Below, piece by piece: positions 8,408 to 16,220 of a stretch of DNA of 64,000 nt (the first letter of the stretch is position 1; every line of letters begins with the position of its first letter). This DNA comes from Natronolimnobius sp. AArcel1. GTDB lineage: Archaea > Halobacteriota > Halobacteria > Halobacteriales > Natrialbaceae. The stretch lies in assembly GCF_011043775.1 (NCBI RefSeq), contig NZ_JAAKXY010000002.1, positions 62,001 to 126,000 of the forward strand. Reading direction: 5' to 3'. The notes under the pieces are model-generated. The model saw only the letters and a program-made list of their open reading frames with translations, made no database searches and was not told where the DNA came from. The position numbers and the translations under genes are program-made.

Positions 8408-9321
8408 TGTTCCTCCGCGTAGGTAACGGTCGCCTCAGTGGCTGGCTCACGCGCTTCCAGCAATGACTGGCGCAATTCGAGAATTTCCATCGCCGTCTCG
8501 GCATACTGCTCGAGTGTCTCCTGCTCAGCCCCAGAGTACCCGCGGGCTTCGTGGTCGAGGACGCACACCTGTCCGATCACCTGCCCGTTCGGCGCGGTCA
8601 TATTCGCGCCGGCATACGAGACGATGCCGAGATTCTCGAGTTGGTCGTTGCGATTGAATCGACTGTCGTCGGCGATATCCTCGACGACCATCACGTCCTC
8701 TTGTAACATACTGTGAGTACACATGGTGTCTTCGCGAGTCAGCGAGTCCCAGTCCGCACCGGTACACGCGAGGAAGTTCTCCTCGTCTTCTTCGATCAAG
8801 CCGATGAACGAAACCGCGACATCGAAGTGATCGGCGATCAGGTCAGTCAGGCGGTCGAAGCTCTCCTCGATCGGGAGTTCCTCGATATCGTACGCCGCAA
8901 GCGTCTCGAGGCGTTCGTCCTCGTCATCGGGTGCGAGAAAGCCAACCTGGGCGCTGTGGTCGATGATGTCGTTGACGATGAACCCAAGCCGGTCGTCTGC
9001 GTCCGGCAGGTCGCGATTGAGATATTCGACGATCAACTCTTCGAACGACGCGGTGTTAATCTCCCCCGGTGAAACGTCGGTAAAGAGCACACACGGCGTC
9101 TGTGGAGCCTGCTCTCGAAGGAGTTTGACGATGTCTAATCCGGTTCCATCGGTCAGTTCGTACGCGGTGACGACGCCGACGACTGGCTCGCGCTCGAGTG
9201 TCGCAGCGGCTTGCTCGAGTGATGTGGCTTCGACTGCGGTGAGTTTGTCGTCGGCATCGATTGTCGATGCGACGGACGACACACGGCGGTCAGTATCAAC
9301 ACAAAGGACAGTCCGACTCAT
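8404..9321 (-). CDS. Receiver-like and GAF domain protein
   Basis: A 305-residue protein. Residues 1-120 have the receiver fold pattern (TVLCVDTDRR, then VVGVVTAYELTDGTGLDIV), and about 155-295 form a GAF domain with AYDIEELPIEESFDRLTDLI, a conserved THSMLQED and GQVIGQVCVLDHE. The phospho-acceptor position in the receiver is Ala53 (VVTAYEL instead of the usual D), and no KP motif follows, so it cannot be phosphorylated in the normal way. The GAF domain could bind a small ligand or chromophore. It is the first gene of the signalling run 9321 to 4703 and is divergent from the GH15 gene. Confidence 0.85.
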   Translation of the reverse strand: MSRTVLCVDTDRRVSSVASTIDADDKLTAVEATSLEQAAATLEREPVVGVVTAYELTDGTGLDIVKLLREQAPQTPCVLFTDVSPGEINTASFEELIVEYLNRDLPDADDRLGFIVNDIIDHSAQVGFLAPDDEDERLETLAAYDIEELPIEESFDRLTDLIADHFDVAVSFIGLIEEDEENFLACTGADWDSLTREDTMCTHSMLQEDVMVVEDIADDSRFNRNDQLENLGIVSYAGANMTAPNGQVIGQVCVLDHEARGYSGAEQETLEQYAETAMEILELRQSLLEAREPATEATVTYAEEQ

Positions 9322-9514
9322 TGGTAGGTGCTCTCTGCAGTATTCTTAAAAAGCGTCTGCCCAACGGTGTCAGTACCCGTGAGTGATCCGCCGCGAGCAA
9401 AACTAGTCCGGCTATTGCACCGCATATTCTTTTGACGGAGTCCGTTGAACGACGCGTATCGAACGCACCGGACACGCGCGGGCGTGTTTGACGTGCGATA
9501 CACATCCTGTTCAC

Positions 9515-11590
9515 ATGGACGACGACTACATCCCAATCGAGGCGTACGGAGTCATCGGCAACAACGACCGCTGTGCCCTCGTCGGGAACAACGGCTCAGT
9601 CGATTGGTGTTGTTTCCCCCACCTCGAGTCGCCGAGCGTGTTCGCGGCGATACTCGACGCTGACGACGGCGGGCGGTTCGCAATTCGCCCGACTAAAGAG
9701 TACGACACGACCCAGACCTACGTCGATCGGACGAACGTCTTGGAGACAACGTTCGAAACCGACAGCGGCAGCGCCAGGGTGACGGATTTCATGCCGGTCC
9801 GCGGTGACGAGGAACACGATATTGCAACCGAACAGAACGCGAGACGCGACGACAGCGAACCCGAGTTGGACGACGACGCTGAAACCAGGAGCAGTGACAA
9901 TCGATTCCAGCAAGCGATCTATCGCACTATCGAAGGCGTTGCAGGAACGGTCGACCTCGAGGTCGTCTTCGAACCGCGCTTCGATTATGCCCGCTCCACA
10001 ACGACGCTTGAGCACGGTGAGACGGGAGAAGTCCGTGCGGCCGAAGCGAACGAGGCGGAAAATCACAGCGTCAACGGCGACGTGACCGACGACCAGCGGC
10101 CTGCCGACGAGCAGCGTCACCAGAGCGACGAACAGGGCCACCTCTCGTTGCGGACCGATACTGACCTCGAGTTTGCGATTGACGACGCGGAGACAGTCGC
10201 AACTGCACCGCTGACGGTCACCGAAGACGAGCAGTGCTGGTTCCACCTGCAGTATGGCGATCCGGAGCACACGCTCGAGACCGACTATCAGCAGTGTCTC
10301 GAGGAGACGATTACCTACTGGCAGACGTGGCTCGAGAGCTGTGAAGAGGCCGCGACCGATATATTCACCTTCAGAGACGACTGGCATGACGCACTCGTTC
10401 GCTCGACGCTCGTGCTCAAACTCCTGATTCACGACGAGACGGGCTCGATTCCGGCAGCGGCGACGACATCGCTGCCCGAGGAAATCGGCGGCGAACTCAA
10501 CTGGGACTACCGTTACAACTGGATTCGCGACGCGAAGTTCACGATTCAGGCGCTTCACAGCGTCGGCCAGTCCCAAGAGGCCCACGAGTACTTCGAGTGG
10601 TTCCGAGAGATTGGCCACGAATCACCCGAGGACATCCGGCCGCTGTACGGTCTCCACGGCGAAACCGACCTCGAGGAAGAATTTCTCGAGCACCTCTCGG
10701 GCTACCGGGACTCACAGCCGGTCAGAATCGGCAACGCCGCCGCAGATCAGGTCCAACTCGACATGTATGGGACAATCGTCCAGGGGATCTACGAGACGAT
10801 TCGCTACGAGGACGGTCTCAGCGAGTACGACTGGGAGTCAGTTTGCGCGCTGGCGAATCACGTCTGTGATCATTGGGAGGAACGCGGCAAAGGCATCTGG
10901 GAATTTCGCGACCTCGAGGAACACTTCGTCCACTCGAAACTGTTGTGCTGGGTTGCTCTCGATCGAGCCATCAGACTGGGCGGTGAGTACGACTACGACG
11001 GCCCCTTCACGAAGTGGGATCGCGAGCGCGAAGCCATCAGAGAGGCAATCGAAGCGCGCGGCTACAACGAGGAGAAAGGCAGCTTCATGCAGTTTTTCGG
11101 TGCCGAGGACGCACTCGATGCGACCGCGCTCCTCATCCCGCTGTATGACTTCCTGCCCGCAGACGACGAGCGCGTCCAGAACACCATCGATACGATTCTC
11201 GAGGAGGCGGCAACCGACGACGGCCTCGTGTTTCGCTTTACCGACAGCCCTGCGCGACCGACCGAATCCGGCGGCTTCGTGCTCTGTTCGTGCTGGCTCG
11301 TCGATGCGCTCGTCCTCTCGGGTCGGATCGAGGAAGCGACCGACATCTTCGAGAACCTGCTCGAGTACGCCTCTCCACTTGGGCTGCTCTCGGAGATGAT
11401 CCACGCCGAAGACGGCACGCTGCTGGGGAACTTCCCGCAGGCCTTTAGCCACATCGGCTTACTCAACAGCGCGATTTATCTCGCGAGCGCGGACGACGCC
11501 GAGCAGTTACCACCCGAGGAACTCGCTGGCGGGGCTGCCGCGCCGCTTTTCACCCAGCACGGCCCGGACGCAGAGAGCAACGACGGATAA
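9515..11590 (+). CDS. Glycoside hydrolase family 15 protein (glucoamylase/trehalase-like)
   Basis: A 691-residue enzyme expected to release glucose from alpha-glucans or trehalose. An N-terminal beta-sandwich begins with YIPIEAYGVIGNND and NGSVDWCCFPH. The catalytic alpha-toroid begins about residue 285 with ELNWDYRYNWIRDAKFTI, the family hallmark, and continues with LGLLSEMIHAED, which holds the catalytic base glutamate, and LLGNFPQAFSH. There is no signal peptide, so it is cytoplasmic. Two acidic, low-complexity inserts sit in the N-terminal domain (about residues 107-130 and 176-220). The ATG at 9515 is preferred over the TTG nine codons earlier, because family members begin with this Asp-rich segment. 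Glucoamylase versus trehalase cannot be decided. Confidence 0.9.
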   Translation: MDDDYIPIEAYGVIGNNDRCALVGNNGSVDWCCFPHLESPSVFAAILDADDGGRFAIRPTKEYDTTQTYVDRTNVLETTFETDSGSARVTDFMPVRGDEEHDIATEQNARRDDSEPELDDDAETRSSDNRFQQAIYRTIEGVAGTVDLEVVFEPRFDYARSTTTLEHGETGEVRAAEANEAENHSVNGDVTDDQRPADEQRHQSDEQGHLSLRTDTDLEFAIDDAETVATAPLTVTEDEQCWFHLQYGDPEHTLETDYQQCLEETITYWQTWLESCEEAATDIFTFRDDWHDALVRSTLVLKLLIHDETGSIPAAATTSLPEEIGGELNWDYRYNWIRDAKFTIQALHSVGQSQEAHEYFEWFREIGHESPEDIRPLYGLHGETDLEEEFLEHLSGYRDSQPVRIGNAAADQVQLDMYGTIVQGIYETIRYEDGLSEYDWESVCALANHVCDHWEERGKGIWEFRDLEEHFVHSKLLCWVALDRAIRLGGEYDYDGPFTKWDREREAIREAIEARGYNEEKGSFMQFFGAEDALDATALLIPLYDFLPADDERVQNTIDTILEEAATDDGLVFRFTDSPARPTESGGFVLCSCWLVDALVLSGRIEEATDIFENLLEYASPLGLLSEMIHAEDGTLLGNFPQAFSHIGLLNSAIYLASADDAEQLPPEELAGGAAAPLFTQHGPDAESNDG

Positions 11591-11719
11591 GCGAGTCAGC
11601 GACAGCCATCTGGCACACTAACGCCGCAAAACTAAGTGCGCATTCGTGGAGAAATCGACCGTGCTGACGCTATTCGTCCTCGAGACGACCCACTCGAGTC
11701 GATCCTCGGGTGATCACCG

Positions 11720-12685
11720 ATGACCGACTTCGGCTACCACGTCTCACACGAACAGTTCGCCCCGAGTGCCGCACTCGAGTACGCGGAACTCGCCGACGAG
11801 GTCGGGTTCGACCACGCCCTCGCCTCGGACCACTTCCATCCCTGGAGCGAACAGCAAGGCGAGTCAGGACTCGTCTGGTCCTGGCTCGGCTCCGCACTCG
11901 AGGCGACCGACCTCACCTTCGGGACGGTCAACGCGCCGGGCTATCGCTACCACCCCGCGATCATCGCCCAGGGCGCGGCGACGCTGCGGGAGATGTACCC
12001 CGAGCGCTTCTGGTTGGCCGTCGGCAGCGGCCAACTGCTCAACGAAGGCATTACGGGCACCGACTGGCCCGTCAAACGCGAGCGAAACGCCCGCCTCGAG
12101 GAGTGTGCCGACGTGATGCGCCGGCTCTGGGATGGCGAAGAGGTAACCCATCACGGCCGAATCGACGTCGAACAGGCCCAACTGTACTCCCGGCCCGACA
12201 CCGCGCCGCCGCTGATCGGCGCGGCACTCTCCGAAGAAACCGCCGCGTGGCTCGCCGAGTGGGCCGATGGCATGATCACCATCGCCACGCCGGACCACGA
12301 GGCCGACGCCGCCCGTGTCGAGGCCTTCCGCGAAAACGCGCCGGAGAAACCGGTCTTTCTCAAAGCCCAACACGCCTACGCCGACAGCGACAAGGCTGCT
12401 CTCGAGGGGGCCTACGAGCAGTGGCACACGAACTGCGTGCCCGGCCCAGTCACCCAGGAACTGCGAACGCCCGAGCAGTTCGATGACCTCTCTGAAACTG
12501 TCGACGAGGAGCAGGTCGCCGAAAACGTCCGCTGTTCGGCCGCCCTCGAGGATCACATCGACTGGCTCGAGCAAGATGCCTCTCTGGACGTTGATCGAGT
12601 CTTCATCCACAACGTCCCGACGAATCAGAAGGCGTTTCTCGAGGCGTTCGGCGACGAGGTACTGCCGGCGCTCGAGTCAGCGTAA
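11720..12685 (+). CDS. LLM-class F420-dependent oxidoreductase
   Basis: A 321-residue TIM-barrel protein of the luciferase-like monooxygenase superfamily, in the branch related to F420-dependent glucose-6-phosphate dehydrogenase. Seen: FGYHVSHEQFAP at the N terminus, the ASDHFHPWSEQQG segment (residues about 36-48), FGTVNAPGYRYHPAIIAQ and the phosphate-binding FWLAVGSGQLLNEG. These are the substrate and F420-contacting regions of the family. Coenzyme F420 as cofactor is inferred from the family and fits the presence of cofC and cofG at 34 kb. The substrate is unknown. It follows the GH15 gene by 129 bases on the same strand, which may or may not be a shared transcript. Confidence 0.85.
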   Translation: MTDFGYHVSHEQFAPSAALEYAELADEVGFDHALASDHFHPWSEQQGESGLVWSWLGSALEATDLTFGTVNAPGYRYHPAIIAQGAATLREMYPERFWLAVGSGQLLNEGITGTDWPVKRERNARLEECADVMRRLWDGEEVTHHGRIDVEQAQLYSRPDTAPPLIGAALSEETAAWLAEWADGMITIATPDHEADAARVEAFRENAPEKPVFLKAQHAYADSDKAALEGAYEQWHTNCVPGPVTQELRTPEQFDDLSETVDEEQVAENVRCSAALEDHIDWLEQDASLDVDRVFIHNVPTNQKAFLEAFGDEVLPALESA

Positions 12686-12733
12686 TCGGGTACACTCAGT
12701 AAAATACGACGCCCGGAACCGTCGATTTCGCCG

Positions 12734-13177
12734 CTACTCCTCTCCCGTAGGACGTGGCATCGTCTCGATATCGCGAATCCGTGGCGTTTTCTCGACGGAT
12801 TGGTACTGACGCATCCAGGCGTCCTCGGGGAACAACCCGTTCCGGTCGAACAGCGTACGGGCGTCGTCGGTGAGTTCGAAGAACTGGTAGGGAAACTCCC
12901 GCATCCGTTCGCCCGGCTCGAGTTCGCGTCGCTCAACAACGCCCACGGTTCGGAGCGTGTTGAGATGGCGGCGAATCGCATCACCGCTCAGCCGGGGATT
13001 CATGTACTCGAGTTCTTCGACGGTTGGCGCTCCTTCGGGGTGGCCGACGATATCGGCGATGAGGTTGGCTCGTTTTGTGTCGGTCGCCTTCTGGAGAGCC
13101 ATCCAGGCGTCGAATCCGGTCCCGGTAGCGGCACCAGATCCTGCGTCGTTCGCCACTGTCTCCGTTCCGGGTTTCAT
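12734..13177 (-). CDS. Winged-helix transcriptional regulator (ArsR-like)
   Basis: A 147-residue protein with a DNA-binding winged helix. KRANLIADIVGHPEGAPTVE is helix 1 and 2, LEYMNPRLSGDAIRRHLNTL the recognition part, and GVVERRELEPGERMRE the wing; a C-terminal FFELTDDARTLFD helix and a tail follow. The start at 13175-13177 is chosen because a strong ribosome binding site, GGAGGG, sits four bases before it, while the longer frame begins with unrelated residues. The gene faces the LLM oxidoreductase end-to-end and is divergent from the gene at 13315. The regulated target is not evident. Confidence 0.8.
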   Translation of the reverse strand: MKPGTETVANDAGSGAATGTGFDAWMALQKATDTKRANLIADIVGHPEGAPTVEELEYMNPRLSGDAIRRHLNTLRTVGVVERRELEPGERMREFPYQFFELTDDARTLFDRNGLFPEDAWMRQYQSVEKTPRIRDIETMPRPTGEE

Positions 13178-13314
13178 ACTCCCTCCTTCGAGGGCGAGCA
13201 CATTAAACATTCGCACTCAACTGAGACTGGTTCCGCAACTGGTCTCTCGGCAGTACTCAATTGCATCGTCGATAATCACGTAATTATTAGTCGATCAGGA
13301 CGCACCACTCGGTG

Positions 13315-13917
13315 ATGGATCCTGACGACCGCGAAGATAGCCCTCGAGAGAGTGACCGCTCGACGGTTCCGTCCGAGGACGAGGTCATAGATGAGTTAAC
13401 GGACGTCAGCCTCACGCCGACGGAACACCAGCGGATCAAAGACCTGGTGAATCAGGATCTGGCCACGATCACAAGCTACGACCGGCGGTATCTCAGCGTC
13501 GGCGCTGGTGGGACGACAGGTGCGGCGGCTCGCCGGAAACTCGTTTACGACCGCTTGGATGAGCGAACGGATCCACCCGCGGTCGCCTTTCGACTCGAGG
13601 ACTACGGCCTGACACCCGATGAGATTCGGCTCTGGGCTCGAGCGTTCGATATCCTTTGTGGACGAGCCACACAGATTGTCGCGGTGATTGAAGACTTCGA
13701 TGGCGGCTACGTCTGGGAACTGGGACTGCTGTTTGCCCCGCCGTATCGAGAAAAAGTGTGGGTCCTGAAGCGAGCGTACGATGACCCCCAGACCGAGCGC
13801 GAGAAGTACGAAAACGGGATGGCTGCCTCACACGTCGAACTGCTCCTGAGTGGCCCCCGCTGTCACGAATGGGACGATTCGGACAAGCTTCGAGCCTCCG
13901 TGGACGAAATCCCCTGA
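13315..13917 (+). CDS. Hypothetical protein, possibly nucleotide-processing (DUF7509-like)
   Basis: A 200-residue soluble protein from the ATG at 13315 (a GTG lies one codon earlier). The first 30 residues are charged and probably disordered. The core runs YLSVGAGG, VAFRLEDYG, QIVAVIEDFDGGYVWELGLL and KVWVLKRAYD, an alternating strand-helix pattern. The segment ending GGYVWELGLL resembles the conserved GxxxExG segment of nucleoside 2-deoxyribosyltransferase-like and TIR-like folds, where the glutamate is catalytic. That similarity is my inference from the pattern, not an identified family match. It is a single gene with its own divergent promoter region and no effector partner next to it. Confidence 0.6.
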   Translation: MDPDDREDSPRESDRSTVPSEDEVIDELTDVSLTPTEHQRIKDLVNQDLATITSYDRRYLSVGAGGTTGAAARRKLVYDRLDERTDPPAVAFRLEDYGLTPDEIRLWARAFDILCGRATQIVAVIEDFDGGYVWELGLLFAPPYREKVWVLKRAYDDPQTEREKYENGMAASHVELLLSGPRCHEWDDSDKLRASVDEIP

Positions 13918-14165
13918 TACGGATTGCTGTACCGATGTACCGGCGGTGAGTCGAACCGTGTGAGACGAGTCTCGGTGGAGGAGTGCAGCGAGTCCACCGT
14001 TGCAACCGCTGGCCGGGTCGCGGTTGCACCGGACATGACGTACAGTAAACCGTCTGACGGTCAGCGGACGCCGCGCGACGGCAACGCTCGAGTGAGTGAC
14101 TCACTACACTCGAGCGCCTGCGCGTACAGGCCCCCGTGTTTTCCGCCTCTCCGTCGTCGAATGCA
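13918..14165 (+). other. Hairpin-rich leader ahead of the transducer-like operon
   Basis: The 248 bases before the operon contain no convincing gene but several inverted repeats. There is a 7-bp stem (13973-13979 with 13993-13999), a 9-bp stem (14001-14009 with 14020-14028), and a 10-bp stem (14085-14094 with 14107-14116) whose loop is itself palindromic (14095-14105). They may form leader RNA structure or be relics of the palindromic elements seen elsewhere in the window. Confidence 0.5.
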
Positions 14166-14552
14166 ATGATGACTGGCAAACGTACGTGGGCGATTCCGGA
14201 GGGGTACATTCCCGCGGAAAGCACCGGCCCCGAACCGGAGCTGACCAGCCACGAGACGATCTGCGTGCTCAATACGACCGACGAGGAAGCGACCCTCGAG
14301 ATCACGATCTACTTCCCGGATTGCGACCCCGTCGGCCCCTACGAGAAGACCGTGCCACCAGCACGGACCACACACTTTCGCTTCAACGAATTCGACGACC
14401 CCGAGGAGATTCCGAAAGGCGAACCGTTCGCGAGCGTCCTCGAGTCGGACGTGCCCGTCGTCTGTCAGCACACGCGACTGGATTCCCGGCAGGCCGAAAA
14501 CGCCCTGCTCTCGACGATGGCGTATCCGGCGGCCTCGGAATCGGGTGAGTAA
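14166..14552 (+). CDS. Sensory rhodopsin transducer-like protein (ASRT family), copy 1
   Basis: A 128-residue protein of the family of the Anabaena sensory rhodopsin transducer, a small all-beta cytoplasmic protein that forms tetramers. The family pattern is clear: WAIPEGYIPAESTGPEPEL, then HETICVLNT, GPYEKTVPPARTTHFRFNE, DVPVVCQHTRLDSRQAENA and LLSTMAY. Members are also thought to bind sugars or act in sugar metabolism. ATG codons at 14166 and 14169 are both possible starts. Its stop codon is two bases before the GTG of the oxidase gene, so the two are one operon. No rhodopsin gene is in the window. Confidence 0.88.
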   Translation: MMTGKRTWAIPEGYIPAESTGPEPELTSHETICVLNTTDEEATLEITIYFPDCDPVGPYEKTVPPARTTHFRFNEFDDPEEIPKGEPFASVLESDVPVVCQHTRLDSRQAENALLSTMAYPAASESGE

Positions 14553-14554
14553 CC

Positions 14555-15814
14555 GTGACACAAGATATTCTCGACGAAGACGACCACGAGGAGGCGGGCT
14601 GGGAAAACTGGTCCGGGAGCATTACCGCCGACCCGGACGAGATTCTCGAGCCGGAAACCGAGTCCGAACTACAGGATATCGTCCGTCGCTGTGCCGACGA
14701 CGGCACGACCGTCCGCGTCGCCGGTGCAGGCCACTCGTGGACGCCAGTCGTCGAAACAGATGGCGTAATCGTCTCGCTTGCGAACATGACCGGGCTCGTC
14801 GATCACGACCCTGACGCGGGGACGGCGACGCTGTACGCGGGCACGACGCTCGAGGAGGCTGGCACTGAACTGCACACACGCGGGCTTGCCTTCCCGAATC
14901 TCGGCGACGTGTCGATGCAGACCGTCGCGGGCGCGTTCGGGACGGGCACCCACGGCACCGGCCCCGAGTTCGGAAACCTCTCGAGCGTGCTCACCGGTGG
15001 ACGGCTGGTCACCGGCACGGGAGAGATTCGAGAGTTCAACGCCGAGGATAATCCGGACCTCCTGCGAGCCGCGAAAGTCTCGCTCGGAACGCTCGGGATC
15101 TTCACCGAAATCGAACTCGACCTGCAGGATACGTACAAAATCCAGCGGCGCGAGTACTGTACGAACTGGCGCGAGTGCAAGGAGCACATTCCCAACCTGA
15201 TCGAGGAGAATCGCAACTTCGATTTCTACTGGTATCCCCGCTCGGACGAGGTCAAACTCCGCTTGCTCAACGGCCCCGGCGGTGGGACCGACCACGACGA
15301 TCTCGAGTATGCGACGCTCGTCGAGAACCAGACCGGCTGGTGGCAAGAGACGATTCCAGCACACGACGACATCGGCCGCGAGTTCGACGAGATGGAGTAC
15401 GCCGTCGCCCGTGAGAACGGCCTCGAGTGCTTCGAGAAAGCCAGAGAACGAGTGCGAGAAAACTGGCGCAAAGACGTCGGCTGGCGCATGCTCGTCCGAA
15501 CCATCGCTCCCGACGAGGCCATGCTTTCGACGGAGTACGACCGCGAGGCGATGACCATCTCGTGCATCCAGAACGCCGACCTCGAGCACTGGCCCTACTT
15601 CACCGATATGGAGCCGCTCTTTCGGGAGTACGACGGCCGCCCGCACTGGGGCAAAAAGCACACGCTCCGCGCTGCGGAGTTAGAGGAGTTGTACCCCGAG
15701 TGGGAGCACTTCCAAGAGATTCGGCGCGACCTCGACCCCGAGGGCGTGTTCATGACCGACTACCTCGAGGCCCTGCTCGAGGATGGCTCGAGCAGCGAGG
15801 TGGAGCCGACATGA
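14555..15814 (+). CDS. FAD-binding sugar-lactone oxidase (ALO/gulonolactone oxidase family)
   Basis: A 419-residue flavoenzyme beginning at GTG 14555. The FAD-binding PCMH part has LQDIVRRCADDGTTVRVAG followed by GHSWTPV (about residues 40-70) and GTGTHGTGPEFGNLSS. The C-terminal ALO domain ends with GRPHWGKKHT, the HWGK motif of D-arabinono-1,4-lactone and L-gulono-1,4-lactone oxidases. It should oxidise a sugar lactone or an alditol in the cytoplasm, passing electrons to oxygen or another acceptor. It sits between two transducer-like genes, with a 2-base gap before and a 4-base overlap after, so all three are probably made together. The actual substrate is unknown. Confidence 0.88.
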   Translation: MTQDILDEDDHEEAGWENWSGSITADPDEILEPETESELQDIVRRCADDGTTVRVAGAGHSWTPVVETDGVIVSLANMTGLVDHDPDAGTATLYAGTTLEEAGTELHTRGLAFPNLGDVSMQTVAGAFGTGTHGTGPEFGNLSSVLTGGRLVTGTGEIREFNAEDNPDLLRAAKVSLGTLGIFTEIELDLQDTYKIQRREYCTNWRECKEHIPNLIEENRNFDFYWYPRSDEVKLRLLNGPGGGTDHDDLEYATLVENQTGWWQETIPAHDDIGREFDEMEYAVARENGLECFEKARERVRENWRKDVGWRMLVRTIAPDEAMLSTEYDREAMTISCIQNADLEHWPYFTDMEPLFREYDGRPHWGKKHTLRAAELEELYPEWEHFQEIRRDLDPEGVFMTDYLEALLEDGSSSEVEPT

Positions 15815-16209
15815 CGGACAGCGACTCGGAGACGGACGAGACGCCAATCGGCGAAACTCGCTGGGTGATTCCGGGCGGTCACGTCCCAACCGGCAGCACG
15901 GGGCCGGAACCCGAGATGGTCAGTCACGACAAACTCTGTGTGCTCAACACCGGACCGGAGATGGCCACGCTCGAGGTCACGCTCCGCTATGGTGACGGCC
16001 ACGAGGCAGGGCCGTATCCGCTGTCGGTAGCTTCAGAACGTGTTCGTCACATCCGGATCAACGACCTGATCGACCCGTACGCGCCGCCGCTCGGCCGAGA
16101 CTATGCGATTGTGGTCGAATCGAACGTCCCCGTCGTCGTCCAGTTCAGTCGCCAGGATACCCGCCAGGCTGAAAACGCGACGCTGTCGACGATGGGCTAC
16201 GGTGAATAG
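15811..16209 (+). CDS. Sensory rhodopsin transducer-like protein (ASRT family), copy 2
   Basis: A 132-residue second member of the family, starting at the ATG at 15811 that overlaps the oxidase stop codon (ATGA). It shares with copy 1 the segments PGGHVPTGSTGPEPEM, HDKLCVLNT, GPYPLSVASERVRHIRIND and SRQDTRQAENA, plus LSTMGYG at the end. The two copies differ enough in between that they are not a recent duplication. Such a pair could form a mixed oligomer around, or with, the flavoenzyme. It ends 11 bases before the convergent herA stop. Confidence 0.88.
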   Translation: MTDSDSETDETPIGETRWVIPGGHVPTGSTGPEPEMVSHDKLCVLNTGPEMATLEVTLRYGDGHEAGPYPLSVASERVRHIRINDLIDPYAPPLGRDYAIVVESNVPVVVQFSRQDTRQAENATLSTMGYGE

Positions 16210-16220
16210 TTACAAATGGC

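Noticed and set aside
9596-10618. 340-codon minus-strand frame
   Set aside because: Antisense to the GH15 gene. Long empty frames opposite GC-rich genes are common here, and its residues do not form recognisable domains.
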